Assembly (NCBI RefSeq): GCF_014876185.1
Contig: NZ_JADALJ010000001.1
Span: 1,116,001 to 1,180,000, forward strand
Reading direction: 5' to 3'
DNA from: Rufibacter sp. LB8
Lineage (GTDB): Bacteria > Bacteroidota > Bacteroidia > Cytophagales > Hymenobacteraceae
Length of the DNA: 64,000 nt
Shown here: positions 16,611-25,512 of the stretch, one piece after another
Position numbering within the stretch: the stretch's first letter is position 1
How the letters are laid out: every line of letters begins with the position of its first letter
Notes under the pieces: generated by a model
The model's input: the letters and a program-made list of their open reading frames with translations, nothing else
What the model was told of the DNA's origin: nothing
Databases searched by the model: none
Program-made: the position numbers and the translations under genes

Positions 16611-17753
16611 ATGATTCGAAAACGAATTCTGCTGGCTTCCCTGCTCAAACCCGTCAATGACACCCGGCTGTACGAAAAGCTGGGCCAGAGCCTGGGGCAG
16701 CTGCCTGAATTTGAGGTACATATAGCGGGCTTTGCCAGTGAAGTTCCTGCAGCCGCCCAGGCCAAGGGCGTCACCTTCCACCCTATCTTCCAGTTCAACC
16801 GCCTTTCGTTGGCAAGGTTTACCGCACAATTCCGTTTTTATAAGCTCCTGAAAAAGGTCCAGCCGAAAATACTAATGGTGGCCACGCATGAACTGCTGCT
16901 GGCAGGCTGGTGGTACTGCCGCCACCACGATTGCCGATTGGTGTACGATGTGCAGGAAAATTACCACCTCAACCTGAGCACCCAGCAAGTCTACCCTGCC
17001 CTGCTGGCGCAAGCTTTGGCGGCTGGGGTCCGGGCCATAGAAAAATTTACCGCACCAGAGACAGCGCATTTCTTCCTAGCCGAAGCCGCGTATGCCCAGG
17101 AACTTCCTTTCTTGGGGAACCGCTTTACCATCTTGCAAAACAAATACCTGCCGCCATCTCACCTTCCATCTCCCGCCAGGGCCACTCCGGTGCTTTTGAA
17201 GGAACAGGTTCCTTTGAAGCTTCTGTATTCTGGTACCATCTCTCACTTGTATGGAATTTTTGAAGCCATTTCATTTAGCGTACAACTACACCAATTTCTG
17301 CCTGCTACTCAACTGACCATTATAGGGTATTGCGCTGAAGCCTCATTGTTGGCGAAAATCAAGGAAATCATTCAGCCGCACCCATTCATCACCTTGGTAG
17401 GCGGAGCTCAGCTGGTACCGCATGATCAGATTTTAGCCGCCCAGCTTTCCCACCACATTGGGTTATTGCCGTATCATCCGCATCCCAGCACCAAAACCTG
17501 CGTACCTACCAAACTGTTTGAGTATGTAGGAAACGGCCTGGTAACTCTGGTGCAGGAAAACCCCGTCTGGTCAAATTTATTGCAACAAGCCAATGCCGGT
17601 TTCAGCCTTGATTTCCAGAAACCGATTGGGCAAGATTTTGTGGAGGCCTTAAGGCATACCATATTTTATTCGAAAGGAATTCCGCAGAATGTTTTCTGGG
17701 CTGAGGAAACAAAAGCCGTGCAAGACCTTATGCTAAAATTGGCTGATGCCTAA
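16611..17753 (+). CDS. Glycosyltransferase, GT4-like
   Basis: A 380-residue protein with two Rossmann-like halves typical of GT-B enzymes. The N-terminal half has ILLASLLKPVNDTRLYEKLGQSL and LVYDVQENYHLNL. The C-terminal half has LKLLYSGTISHLYGIFEAISF, LTIIGYC, and an acceptor/donor region HHIGLLPYHPHPSTKTCVPTKLFEYVGNGL. The E in KLFEYVGNG corresponds to the conserved acid of the nucleotide-sugar site. Substrate unknown; cell-surface polysaccharide is a guess. No polysaccharide cluster surrounds it. Confidence 0.7.
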   Translation: MIRKRILLASLLKPVNDTRLYEKLGQSLGQLPEFEVHIAGFASEVPAAAQAKGVTFHPIFQFNRLSLARFTAQFRFYKLLKKVQPKILMVATHELLLAGWWYCRHHDCRLVYDVQENYHLNLSTQQVYPALLAQALAAGVRAIEKFTAPETAHFFLAEAAYAQELPFLGNRFTILQNKYLPPSHLPSPARATPVLLKEQVPLKLLYSGTISHLYGIFEAISFSVQLHQFLPATQLTIIGYCAEASLLAKIKEIIQPHPFITLVGGAQLVPHDQILAAQLSHHIGLLPYHPHPSTKTCVPTKLFEYVGNGLVTLVQENPVWSNLLQQANAGFSLDFQKPIGQDFVEALRHTIFYSKGIPQNVFWAEETKAVQDLMLKLADA

Positions 17754-17802
17754 ACTAACTCAATTATTTTTAGACTTACCTAAACTTTTATTTTAACGCT
17801 CG

Positions 17803-17810
17803 TATATTTG
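17803..17810 (+). promoter_or_regulatory. Bacteroidota -7 element for fabH
   Basis: TATATTTG matches TAnnTTTG exactly, seven bases before the ATG, which would give a very short or absent 5' leader. No clear -33 TTG. Confidence 0.5.
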
Positions 17811-17817
17811 TGCAGCT

Positions 17818-18828
17818 ATGACAAAACAACTTAGAAATTCACGCATTGCCGGCCTGGGCCACTACGTACCAGAGAAGGTAATAAAAAACGCTGATTTAGA
17901 GAAACTCATGGACACCTCAGACGCCTGGATTGTGGAGCGGACCGGTATTCATGAACGCCGCTACTTTGAACCTGGCAAAGACACAACCGCCAACATGGCC
18001 GCCAACGCCGCGCGCGTGGCCCTAGAGAGAGCTGGCCTGGAAGCCAAAGACCTGGACATGATTGTGTTCGCCACGCTGAGCCCAGATTATTTCTTCCCGG
18101 GCTCCGGGGTGTTGCTGCAGCGCGAACTGGGCATCTCAGACATTCCATGCTTTGACATCAGAAACCAGTGCTCGGGCTTTATCTATGCGCTTTCGTTGGG
18201 GGACCAGTACATCAAATCAGGTATGTGCAACAACGTGCTGGTGGTGGGTTCAGAGATTCAATCCTCGGGGTTGGAGTTCAATGACCGCGGGCGTTCTGTG
18301 TCGGTGATTTTTGGGGACGGAGCCGGTGCCGCAGTGTTGACGCCTTCTGACAGCCTGGAAAAAGGAATCCTGTCCACGCACTTGCACGCGCAGGGCGAGT
18401 TTGCCGAGGAATTGGCCGCCATCAACCCATCCAGTAACCTGGAGCAGCGCCTTACGCATGAAATGATTGATGATGGTTCTACCTACCCGTACATGAACGG
18501 CAGTACGGTGTTTAAGCACGCTGTGACCCGCTTTCCGGAGGTGATCATGGAAGCTCTTAACCAGAACAACGTCACGCCAGAAGACCTGGACCTGATTGTG
18601 CCGCACCAGGCCAACCTGCGCATCACGCAGTTCATCCAACAGAAAATGAAACTGCCGGAGGGCAAAATCTTCAGCAACATCCAGAAATACGGCAACACCA
18701 CGGCGGCTTCGGTGCCCATTGCTTTCTCTGAGGCGTTTGAGGAAGGCCGCGTGAAAGAAGGCGATTTAATCTGCCTGGCGGCGTTTGGCAGTGGGTTTAC
18801 CTGGGCTTCTGCCTTGATAAGGTGGTAA
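17818..18828 (+). CDS. fabH: Beta-ketoacyl-ACP synthase III
   Basis: A 336-residue KAS III that condenses acyl-CoA with malonyl-ACP to start fatty acid synthesis. The catalytic triad is visible: Cys118 (RNQCSGFIYAL), His263 (VPHQANLRI) and Asn293 (YGNTTAASVP). The C-terminal FGSGFTWASALIRW is standard. The downstream MntR-like gene begins four bases after its stop, but the functional link is weak; the two may simply share a transcript. It may use branched primers, as many Bacteroidota do (inference). Confidence 0.94.
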   Translation: MTKQLRNSRIAGLGHYVPEKVIKNADLEKLMDTSDAWIVERTGIHERRYFEPGKDTTANMAANAARVALERAGLEAKDLDMIVFATLSPDYFFPGSGVLLQRELGISDIPCFDIRNQCSGFIYALSLGDQYIKSGMCNNVLVVGSEIQSSGLEFNDRGRSVSVIFGDGAGAAVLTPSDSLEKGILSTHLHAQGEFAEELAAINPSSNLEQRLTHEMIDDGSTYPYMNGSTVFKHAVTRFPEVIMEALNQNNVTPEDLDLIVPHQANLRITQFIQQKMKLPEGKIFSNIQKYGNTTAASVPIAFSEAFEEGRVKEGDLICLAAFGSGFTWASALIRW

Positions 18829-18832
18829 GCAC

Positions 18833-19492
18833 ATGCACAGCACCGCCGAAGAGAATTACATAAAAGCCATCTACAAACTGTCGGCCAGCGGGGACGAAGC
18901 CGTGAGCACCAACGCCCTGGCCCAGGTCTTGGACACTAAGCCTGCCTCGGTGAGTGACATGCTGCGCAAGCTGAGCGCCAAGGAACTGGTGCATTACGTG
19001 AAATACCACGGCGTGCAACTCACCCCCACCGGACAGCGCGTGGCGCTCAAGATCATCCGGAAGCATCGCCTCTGGGAAGTCTTTCTGGTGCAGAAGCTCA
19101 AGTTCACCTGGGACGAAGTGCATGACGTGGCCGAGCAGATGGAGCATGTGCATTCTGAACTGCTGGTGCAGCGCCTGGACGAGTTCCTGGGCCACCCGCG
19201 CGTAGACCCGCACGGTGACCCCATCCCCACCGAGGACGGCGAGTTCCGGCAGATTGAGCAAAAGCCGTTGGCCAACCTTGATTTGCACCAGGAAGGCGTG
19301 GTGTGCCGCGTGCGTGATTCGCAGCCCAGCTTTCTGCAGTACCTGGACAAAGTGGGCATTCACATTGGCTCGCACCTGCAAGTAAAAGACAAGATAGCGT
19401 ATGATAATTCATTGGAGATCAGCATAGATAAAGCCAAATCTGTTATTCTTTCTTCTGATGTCCTGGAAAAGATTTTTGTCATTCACCCGTAG
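18833..19492 (+). CDS. DtxR/MntR-family metal-dependent repressor
   Basis: A 219-residue regulator. The N-terminal winged helix (about 1-65) contains AEENYIKAIYKL and VSDMLRKLSAKELVHYVKYHGVQLT. The dimerisation and metal-binding domain has HRLWEVFLVQKL, DVAEQMEHVHSELLVQRLDEFLGHPRVDPHGDPIP with metal-ligand Glu/His residues, and a C-terminal FeoA/SH3-like domain from about 150. It lies just upstream of the metal ABC importer and most likely represses it when manganese or iron is sufficient. Close spacing to fabH suggests co-transcription. Confidence 0.9.
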   Translation: MHSTAEENYIKAIYKLSASGDEAVSTNALAQVLDTKPASVSDMLRKLSAKELVHYVKYHGVQLTPTGQRVALKIIRKHRLWEVFLVQKLKFTWDEVHDVAEQMEHVHSELLVQRLDEFLGHPRVDPHGDPIPTEDGEFRQIEQKPLANLDLHQEGVVCRVRDSQPSFLQYLDKVGIHIGSHLQVKDKIAYDNSLEISIDKAKSVILSSDVLEKIFVIHP

Positions 19493-19495
19493 CTT

Positions 19496-19535
19496 CCGTT
19501 TTCGGCCTCATTTCCAGAAACGGAGCCGAAAACGG
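19496..19535. repeat. Dispersed palindrome, copy 6
   Basis: CCGTTTTCGGCCTCATTT/AAACGGAGCCGAAAACGG, three bases after the mntR-like stop and just before the binding-protein gene. Confidence 0.82.
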
Positions 19536-19556
19536 AAATTTGCCCACCGCCAATGG

Positions 19557-20471
19557 ATGGTTTGGGTACCGCTGCTACTCGCCTTGTCAGCGTGTACGTC
19601 TGACCCCACCACCGGCCAAAAAGCCAGGCAGGCGGGCAAGCTGTACATAGTCACAACCACCGGCATTCTGCAGGACGCCGTGGCCAACGTGGCCGGGGAG
19701 AAAGCCGTGGTAGAGGCCTTGATGGGACCGGGCGTGGACCCGCACCTCTACAAAGCCGCCCTGGGTGACCTACAGAAACTGCGCGAAGCCGACATCATCA
19801 TCTACAATGGCCTGCACCTGGAAGGCAAGATGGGCGAAGTGCTGGAAAAACTGTCCCGGCAGCAGGTGGTATGGGCCGCGGCCGAAGGATTGCCTGAAAA
19901 CAAGCTTCGGTCTTTGCCAGGTTACAAGAATAGCCATGACCCACACGTATGGTTTGATGTCTCTCTCTGGCGGCAAGTGGTGGCCAAGGTTGCCCAGAAA
20001 ATGCAGCGGCATGACAGCACCAACGCCACCTATTACCTGAAAACCACCGCCGGTTACCTGCAGCAACTGGACAGCCTCCACACCTGGACCAAAGCGCAGA
20101 TCAGCACCATTCAGCCGCACCACCGCATCTTGATCACCGCGCATGACGCCTTCGGGTATTTTGGCGATGCGTACCAGGTGCAGGTGAAGGGCTTGCAGGG
20201 CATTTCCACGGTCTCCGAGTTTGGATTACAGGATGTTTCTTCGTTGGTGAATTACATTGTACAGAAGAAAATCAAGGCGGTGTTTGTGGAGAGTTCCGTG
20301 TCACAGAAAGCCATTGAAGCGGTGCTGGAAGGCTGCCGGCAGAAAGGTCATGACGTGAAACTGGGCGGCACGCTCTACTCAGACGCGCTGGGGGATCCTT
20401 CGGGTCCGGCCGGAACGTATGTGGGAATGGTGAAAGCGAACGTGAAAACCGTGGTGACCGCCTTGAAATAA
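19557..20471 (+). CDS. Metal ABC transporter substrate-binding lipoprotein
   Basis: About 304 residues from ATG 19557 (MVWVPLLLALSACTSD, lipobox LSAC). Cluster A-I binding protein of the ZnuA/TroA/MntC type. Metal-site regions are GPGVDPHLYKA (His), NGLHLEGKMGE, HDPHVWFDVSLWR (His) and AHDAFGYFGDAY (His/Asp), plus VFVESSVSQKA. It captures Mn(II) or Zn(II) outside and delivers it to the permeases encoded downstream. Longer in-frame starts run through the palindrome and lack a signal peptide. Regulated probably by the adjacent MntR-like protein. Confidence 0.9.
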   Translation: MVWVPLLLALSACTSDPTTGQKARQAGKLYIVTTTGILQDAVANVAGEKAVVEALMGPGVDPHLYKAALGDLQKLREADIIIYNGLHLEGKMGEVLEKLSRQQVVWAAAEGLPENKLRSLPGYKNSHDPHVWFDVSLWRQVVAKVAQKMQRHDSTNATYYLKTTAGYLQQLDSLHTWTKAQISTIQPHHRILITAHDAFGYFGDAYQVQVKGLQGISTVSEFGLQDVSSLVNYIVQKKIKAVFVESSVSQKAIEAVLEGCRQKGHDVKLGGTLYSDALGDPSGPAGTYVGMVKANVKTVVTALK

Positions 20472-20507
20472 AGCTTTGGAGAGAAATTTCAAGCTTGAAA
20501 ACAAGTT

Positions 20508-20547
20508 CCGTTTTCGGGCTCATTTCTGAAAACGAGCCCGAAAACGG
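20508..20547. repeat. Dispersed TTTTCGGGCTC palindrome, copy 7
   Basis: CCGTTTTCGGGCTCATTT arm with centre CTGA; lies between binding-protein and ATPase genes of one operon, so it is unlikely to be a full terminator here. Confidence 0.88.
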
Positions 20548-20625
20548 AAACAAGCAATGCTTCAAAAGGAAACAGTTAACAATTTATAAAACAGCCAGGT
20601 AAGCGAACGAAGCCATTAAAGTCCT

Positions 20626-21429
20626 ATGATCCAACACGTGAATGACCCGGTTCTGGAAGTGCATGATTTGACGGTGAGTTACCAACGTAAACCGGTGCTC
20701 TGGGACATTGACCTCACGCTACCGGCGCAGGCCTTGGTGGGCATCATCGGCCCTAACGGTGCGGGAAAATCGACTTTGATTAAGGCCATTATGGGCTTGT
20801 TGCCCTTGAACAGCGGCTACGTGCAGCTCTTCGGGAAAACATTGGACGAGGTGCGCAAAAAAGTTAGCTACGTGCCGCAGCGCGAGTCGGTGGATTGGGA
20901 TTTTCCGGCCTCGGCGTTGGATGTGGCGTTGATGGGGACTTACAGCCAGCTGGGTTTGTTTGCCAGGCCATCTTCTAAGCACAAACAACAGGCCATGGAA
21001 GCACTAGAGAAAGTGGGCATGCAGGATTTCGCCAACCGGCAGATTTCCCAACTGTCGGGCGGGCAGCAGCAAAGGGTGTTTCTGGCCCGCGCCCTGGCCC
21101 AGAACGCTGATCTGTATTTGATGGATGAACCCTTTGCCGGGGTAGACATCGCCACTGAAACTGCCATTATCCAGCTTTTGCGTCAGATGCGTGAAGACGG
21201 CAAGACGGTGGTGGTGGTGCACCATGACCTGCAAAGCGCCCAGGATTATTTTGACTGGGTGTTGCTGTTGAACATGCGCCTGGTGGCTTCGGGGCCCACG
21301 GCAGAAACCCTCACCCCGCAACTGCTGGAAAACACCTACGGCGGCCGCCTCACAGAACTGAGCAAGGTGAGTGAGCTGCTGCACAAAAAGAACTTTCCCA
21401 TACGGGAGAAAAAGCCTGCCAAAAAATGA
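20626..21429 (+). CDS. Metal ABC transporter ATP-binding protein
   Basis: A 267-residue ATPase of the ZnuC/TroB type. Walker A GPNGAGKST is at residues 42-50, the Q-loop is YVPQRESVDWDFP, the signature is LSGGQQQRVFLARAL, Walker B is LYLMDEPFAGVD, and the H-loop is VVVVHHDL. The stretch after the Q-loop, DWDFPASALDVALMG, is typical of manganese/zinc importers. It overlaps the next permease gene by four bases (ATGA), so translation is coupled. Confidence 0.93.
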   Translation: MIQHVNDPVLEVHDLTVSYQRKPVLWDIDLTLPAQALVGIIGPNGAGKSTLIKAIMGLLPLNSGYVQLFGKTLDEVRKKVSYVPQRESVDWDFPASALDVALMGTYSQLGLFARPSSKHKQQAMEALEKVGMQDFANRQISQLSGGQQQRVFLARALAQNADLYLMDEPFAGVDIATETAIIQLLRQMREDGKTVVVVHHDLQSAQDYFDWVLLLNMRLVASGPTAETLTPQLLENTYGGRLTELSKVSELLHKKNFPIREKKPAKK

Positions 21430-22715
21430 ACACGCTCTGGGAGTTTCTGAGTATGCAGGATGCCAACGTGCGCTTTGTCACGCTGGGAGCCGTGCTGCTG
21501 GCGGCTAGTTCAGCGGTGGTGGGCTGTTTTACAGTGCTGCGCAAACGCGCCCTGGTGGGCGATGCCGTGGCCCACGCGGTATTGCCTGGCGTGTGTCTGG
21601 CGTTCATGCTCACCGGTGAGAAAAACCCCTTGGTGCTGCTGCTCGGCTCCTTTCTAACGGGCTGGCTTTCCATGGTGCTTATTGACGTGATTACGCGCTA
21701 CAGCCGAATCAAGGAAGATACTGCCATCGGCCTGATTCTGTCCGTTTTCTTCGGGATTGGTATTTTGTTGCTCACTTCCATTCAGCATTCCGGTAATGAA
21801 AACCAGAGCGGGCTGGACAAGTTCCTGTTCGGGAGCGCGGCTTCTTTGGTGGGCCAGGATTTGATCACGTTTGGCGCGGTGGCGGTGCTGTTATTGCTGA
21901 GCGTGGTGCTGCTTTACAAAGAATTCAAGCTCATCAGTTTTGATGTGGCCTATGCCCGTACCATTGGCTTGCCTGTGCGCCGATTGGAGCTGTTGCTCAC
22001 CACGCTCACGGTGCTGGCGGTGGTGGTGGGCATTCAGAGTGTGGGCGTGGTGTTGATGTCGGCCATGCTTATTACCCCGGCCGCTGCCGCCCGTTTCTGG
22101 ACCGACCGCCTTGGCGTCATGATTCTGGTGGCCGCCGGCATGAGCGCTTTTTGCGGGGCTGCCGGGGCGTTTGTGTCCTTTACCGCGCCGGCCATGCCCA
22201 CCGGCCCCTGGATTGTAATGCTGCTTTCCTTGCTGGCCATTCTGTCATTCATTCTGGCGCCTAAGCGCGGACTGCTAGCCCGGCTGTTGTTGCAGCGGCG
22301 GGTGCGACGGCAGATGCTCAGGGAGAATATTCTTAAAACGCTTTTTCATTTAGGCGAGGCCAGGCAAGAGTACCAGCACAGCTACACCCACCAACAGATA
22401 CGGGAACGCCGCGAACTGCCCCTTTTAAGAATGAAAGAAGGCCTGCGCGTGTTGGCCCGCAAAGGACTGGTCACCAAAAGCAAAAACGGCTGGGCCCTCA
22501 CTCCTGCCGGCAAAGCCGAGGCGCAGCGCGTGGTCCGGTTGCACCGTCTCTGGGAACTGTACCTTACGCAGTACCTGCAGGTGGCCTCAGACCATGTGCA
22601 TGAAGACGCTGAATCCATTGAACATGTGCTCACCCCAGAACTGGAACAGCGCCTGGAAGAACTTCTGGACTTCCCCACCGCTGACCCGCACCAAACCTCC
22701 ATTCCCAAGCCATGA
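21426..22715 (+). CDS. Metal ABC permease fused to MntR-like C-terminal domain
   Basis: 429 residues. Residues about 1-285 are an ABC-3 family permease with about eight membrane helices (GDAVAHAVLPGVCLAFML is the conserved early motif). Residues about 295-429 are a DtxR/MntR-like winged helix plus dimerisation part: QIRERRELPLLRMKEGLRVLARKGLVTKSKNGWALTPAGKAEAQRVVRLHRLWELYLTQYL. The HRLWE motif also occurs in the stand-alone regulator upstream. The fused domain may sense cytosolic metal and gate transport (inference). It overlaps both neighbours by four bases. Confidence 0.9.
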   Translation: MNTLWEFLSMQDANVRFVTLGAVLLAASSAVVGCFTVLRKRALVGDAVAHAVLPGVCLAFMLTGEKNPLVLLLGSFLTGWLSMVLIDVITRYSRIKEDTAIGLILSVFFGIGILLLTSIQHSGNENQSGLDKFLFGSAASLVGQDLITFGAVAVLLLLSVVLLYKEFKLISFDVAYARTIGLPVRRLELLLTTLTVLAVVVGIQSVGVVLMSAMLITPAAAARFWTDRLGVMILVAAGMSAFCGAAGAFVSFTAPAMPTGPWIVMLLSLLAILSFILAPKRGLLARLLLQRRVRRQMLRENILKTLFHLGEARQEYQHSYTHQQIRERRELPLLRMKEGLRVLARKGLVTKSKNGWALTPAGKAEAQRVVRLHRLWELYLTQYLQVASDHVHEDAESIEHVLTPELEQRLEELLDFPTADPHQTSIPKP

Positions 22716-23608
22716 TGCACCTAGACGCTTTCTGGATAATTCTCACCGGCTCCCTGGTGGCGGTCTGCTGCAGTCTGCTGGGCTGCTTTTTAATTTTGCG
22801 CCGCATGGCCATGGTGGGCGATGCCATCTCGCACGCCGTGCTGCCCGGCATTGTGCTGGCCTTTTTGTTTAGCGGCACCCGCGAAGTCTGGAGCATGCTG
22901 TTGGGCGCAGCCGCCCTGGGCGTGGCCTGTACCTTTCTGATTGAGTTCCTGCACCAGAAAGCCCGCGTGCCCGCCGATGCCTCCATTGGCGTGACCTTTA
23001 CCTGGTTGTTCGCGCTGGGTATTATTCTGATTTCTGTGTACGCCGGTAAGGTTGACCTGGACCAGGACTGTGTACTGTACGGCGAGATTGCCTACGTGCC
23101 CCTGGATACCTGGATCACCAAAACCGGGCAAAGCCTGGGCCCCAGAACCGTCTGGTTCATGGGTGGCGTGCTCTTGATCATTGTACTGTTCGTCACTGTT
23201 TTTTACCGGCCTTTGTATCTCACCTCGTTTGATCCGGCCTATGCTGCGGCCATTGGCGTTTCTACTACGCTCTGGTATTACCTCTTGATGAGTGCGGTGT
23301 CATTGACCACGGTGGCGGCGTTTGAGTCTGTGGGGGCAATTTTGGTGGTGGCTTTGCTGGTAGGCCCTCCTGCCACGGCTTATCTGCTCACCGACAATTT
23401 AAAAATCATGCTAGGGTTGTCGGCGGTTTTGGGAATCATTGCCTCGGTGGCGGGGTATTACCTGGCGCTGTATCTGAATGGGTCGGTGGCGGGCGCCATT
23501 GCGGCTATTATTGGTTTAGAATTCACCCTGGCGTTTATTTTCTCTCCCACCCACGGCGTGCTGGCCCGAAGAACCAAGACCTTTTCCCCTACGCTCAACA
23601 CGCCCTGA
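22712..23608 (+). CDS. Metal ABC transporter permease (second)
   Basis: A 298-residue ABC-3 family permease with eight to nine membrane helices, GDAISHAVLPGIVLAFLF near the start and a SVGAILVVALLVGPPATAYLL helix near the end. It lacks the MntR-like tail of its partner, and together they should form a heterodimeric channel for Mn, Zn or Fe. It overlaps the fused permease gene by four bases. Last gene of the import operon. Confidence 0.92.
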   Translation: MMHLDAFWIILTGSLVAVCCSLLGCFLILRRMAMVGDAISHAVLPGIVLAFLFSGTREVWSMLLGAAALGVACTFLIEFLHQKARVPADASIGVTFTWLFALGIILISVYAGKVDLDQDCVLYGEIAYVPLDTWITKTGQSLGPRTVWFMGGVLLIIVLFVTVFYRPLYLTSFDPAYAAAIGVSTTLWYYLLMSAVSLTTVAAFESVGAILVVALLVGPPATAYLLTDNLKIMLGLSAVLGIIASVAGYYLALYLNGSVAGAIAAIIGLEFTLAFIFSPTHGVLARRTKTFSPTLNTP

Positions 23609-23692
23609 TAGATAGCACCTCGTGGAAGGATGAAATCTTTGAAGCCTCTTGTGATGAGTTGTGATTTACAATCCACTAAACAGTAAATGCAA

Positions 23693-23738
23693 TTTCCGTT
23701 TTCGGGCTCATTTCCAGAAATGAGCCCGAAAACGGAAA
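23693..23738. repeat. Dispersed TTTTCGGGCTC palindrome, copy 8
   Basis: Perfect-arm copy (TTTCCGTTTTCGGGCTCATTT around CCAG) between the permease and MDR genes; read through by an in-frame extension of the MDR gene. Confidence 0.92.
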
Positions 23739-23773
23739 CTGCTGTTAAAGAATTCACCTCAACGCATACCACC

Positions 23774-24799
23774 ATGGAAAGGCAAGTGTACCGAATGCCC
23801 AAGGCGGGTTCTATTTCAAATCTAAAGCGGATACCGGAAGATTTACCGCCGCCGCTTCCGCAGGAAGTTTGTGTGCAAGTAAGGGCCATCGGGTTGAATT
23901 TTGCCGATGTGTTTGCCATGCAGGGCCTTTACAGTGCCACGCCCGCCGGTTCTTTTGTGCCAGGCCTGGAATACGCAGGTACAGTGTTGGCGGTTGGCGA
24001 AGCCGTGACCAATTTGAAGGCCGGGGACCGGGTGATGGGCGTGACCAAATTCGGGGGTTATGCCACTAACCTGAACAGTGATAGCCGCTACGTGATTCCG
24101 TTGCCACCCACCTGGAATTTTGAGCAAGGGGCGAGCTTTCTGGTACAGGGCCTTACGGCGTATTATGCGCTGCTGGAACTGGGTGGTTTGGCACCGGGCA
24201 TGACCGTTCTGATTCACAGCGCGGCTGGCGGGGTGGGCCTTCTGGCCAACCGCATCTGTCGGCAATTGGGCGCTTTCACCATTGGCACGGTAGGAAATGC
24301 TCAAAAAGTAGATTTTCTCCTGAACCAGGAAAAGTACGGCGCCGTCATTGTACGGGACCGCCATTTCAAAACCAACCTTCAGAAAACGTTAGGCCACCGC
24401 AAACTGCTTTTGGTGCTGGAGTGCATAGGCGGAAAGATTCTACAGCAAGGCTGGGACACTATGGCTCCTACTGGCCGCATGGTGGTGTACGGCAACGCCA
24501 GCTTCTACAGCCACAGCCCCTCGCCTAATTACCCCAGCCTGATCTGGAAGTTTCTCCGGCGGCCTAAAATTGACCCGTTGCGCCTGCCCACCCTCAATAA
24601 ATCCCTGATGGGCTTTAACCTCATCTACCTGTATGAGGAAACCGACAAGATGCTCCACATTCTGCAGAAATTACAGGATCTTCAACTGGAGCCCCAGCAC
24701 GTGGGCCATGTGTTTCCTTTTGACCAACTGCACCAGGCTATCCATTTGTTTCAGCGCGGTAAGACCATGGGCAAGGTGGTGGTCACGGTTAATCCTTGA
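23774..24799 (+). CDS. Zinc-type MDR oxidoreductase (quinone reductase/VAT-1-like)
   Basis: 341 residues from ATG 23774 (MERQVYRMPKAGS). Medium-chain dehydrogenase/reductase fold: GroES-like N-terminal domain with VRAIGLNFADVFAMQGLYSATPAGSFVPGLEYAGTV, then a Rossmann domain with VLIHSAAGGVGLLANRICRQLGA, which binds NADPH. The usual catalytic zinc ligands are absent, as in the quinone-oxidoreductase/VAT-1 branch. It probably reduces quinones or enones; the natural substrate is unknown. An upstream in-frame ATG at 23687 lies in the palindrome and is rejected. Confidence 0.85.
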   Translation: MERQVYRMPKAGSISNLKRIPEDLPPPLPQEVCVQVRAIGLNFADVFAMQGLYSATPAGSFVPGLEYAGTVLAVGEAVTNLKAGDRVMGVTKFGGYATNLNSDSRYVIPLPPTWNFEQGASFLVQGLTAYYALLELGGLAPGMTVLIHSAAGGVGLLANRICRQLGAFTIGTVGNAQKVDFLLNQEKYGAVIVRDRHFKTNLQKTLGHRKLLLVLECIGGKILQQGWDTMAPTGRMVVYGNASFYSHSPSPNYPSLIWKFLRRPKIDPLRLPTLNKSLMGFNLIYLYEETDKMLHILQKLQDLQLEPQHVGHVFPFDQLHQAIHLFQRGKTMGKVVVTVNP

Positions 24800-24822
24800 G
24801 GTTTTCCAGGAAAGAGAAATTC

Positions 24823-24862
24823 CCGTTTTCGGGCTCATTTCTGGAAATGAGCCCGAAAATGG
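24823..24862. repeat. Dispersed TTTTCGGGCTC palindrome, copy 9
   Basis: CCGTTTTCGGGCTCATTT arm; right arm ends AAAATGG with one change. Downstream of the MDR gene. Confidence 0.85.
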
Positions 24863-25033
24863 GGCATCGGCTCAAATACATTTTACCCTGCATCAAAGGT
24901 TATGACAATATTTTCTATTTCTTTTTACGGAAAGGATTCGCCTCTTATCCTACCCGTATATAGGAAAAAAGGACCGTGTGTCATTTACCCAGATATGGTT
25001 TTGTGACCCGTAGCAAATACACTACATCGGCTT

Positions 25034-25498
25034 ATGTCAAGGTTACTAAAGTATTTATCTTATTTTTCGGGGCTGAAACAACTACATAGGGTAAGGTGGC
25101 CTTTGGTATTTCTCGCCTTTTTGTCAATGGCCTGTAATGAAGAAGATCCCAGCCAAAGGGAAAGCACCTTGATCTTCTATGACTCAAACAATTACCAAGA
25201 TGTCAGAATAGAAATAAGTGGTATGCATCAGGAAACGGAGGTTAAGTACATTAACTGCCTTTCCTTCAATGACATCATAAAGATTTCTAACTGTAGCCCT
25301 ATAGGCCAAGAGCCTACCTGCAATTCTGCTTCTATAAGGGCTGCTGTATTTAAAATTAAAAATAAAGAAGGCGGAAACCCTGTGCGGTATAGAGCAGAAG
25401 CAAAGAAAAATGATTCCCCTGGCATAGTTTCCAGAACCTCTGGAATTATGATAGAACCGGGGTCTTGTGTGGTTTTCGACACTTTTCTACAATATTAG
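25034..25498 (+). CDS. Putative lipoprotein, unknown family
   Basis: 154 residues. A basic N-terminus precedes the hydrophobic VFLAFLSMACNEE lipobox (Cys at about residue 37), an unusually long leader; an inner start could exist but no better ATG is seen. The mature part has four Cys (NCLSF, NCSPI, TCNSA, SCVVF) and looks beta-rich. No family recognised. It lies 14 bases before the next lipoprotein gene, suggesting a two-gene unit. Confidence 0.55.
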   Translation: MSRLLKYLSYFSGLKQLHRVRWPLVFLAFLSMACNEEDPSQRESTLIFYDSNNYQDVRIEISGMHQETEVKYINCLSFNDIIKISNCSPIGQEPTCNSASIRAAVFKIKNKEGGNPVRYRAEAKKNDSPGIVSRTSGIMIEPGSCVVFDTFLQY

Positions 25499-25512
25499 AA
25501 TCTGGAACCTAC

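Noticed and set aside
19458..19556. Longer start for the metal-binding lipoprotein gene
   Set aside because: The extension translates the end of the MntR-like gene and a palindrome and hides the signal peptide; the ATG at 19557 gives a clean lipobox.
23687..23773. Longer start for the MDR oxidoreductase
   Set aside because: The extra residues are the translated palindrome; the family N-terminus begins at MERQVYRMP.
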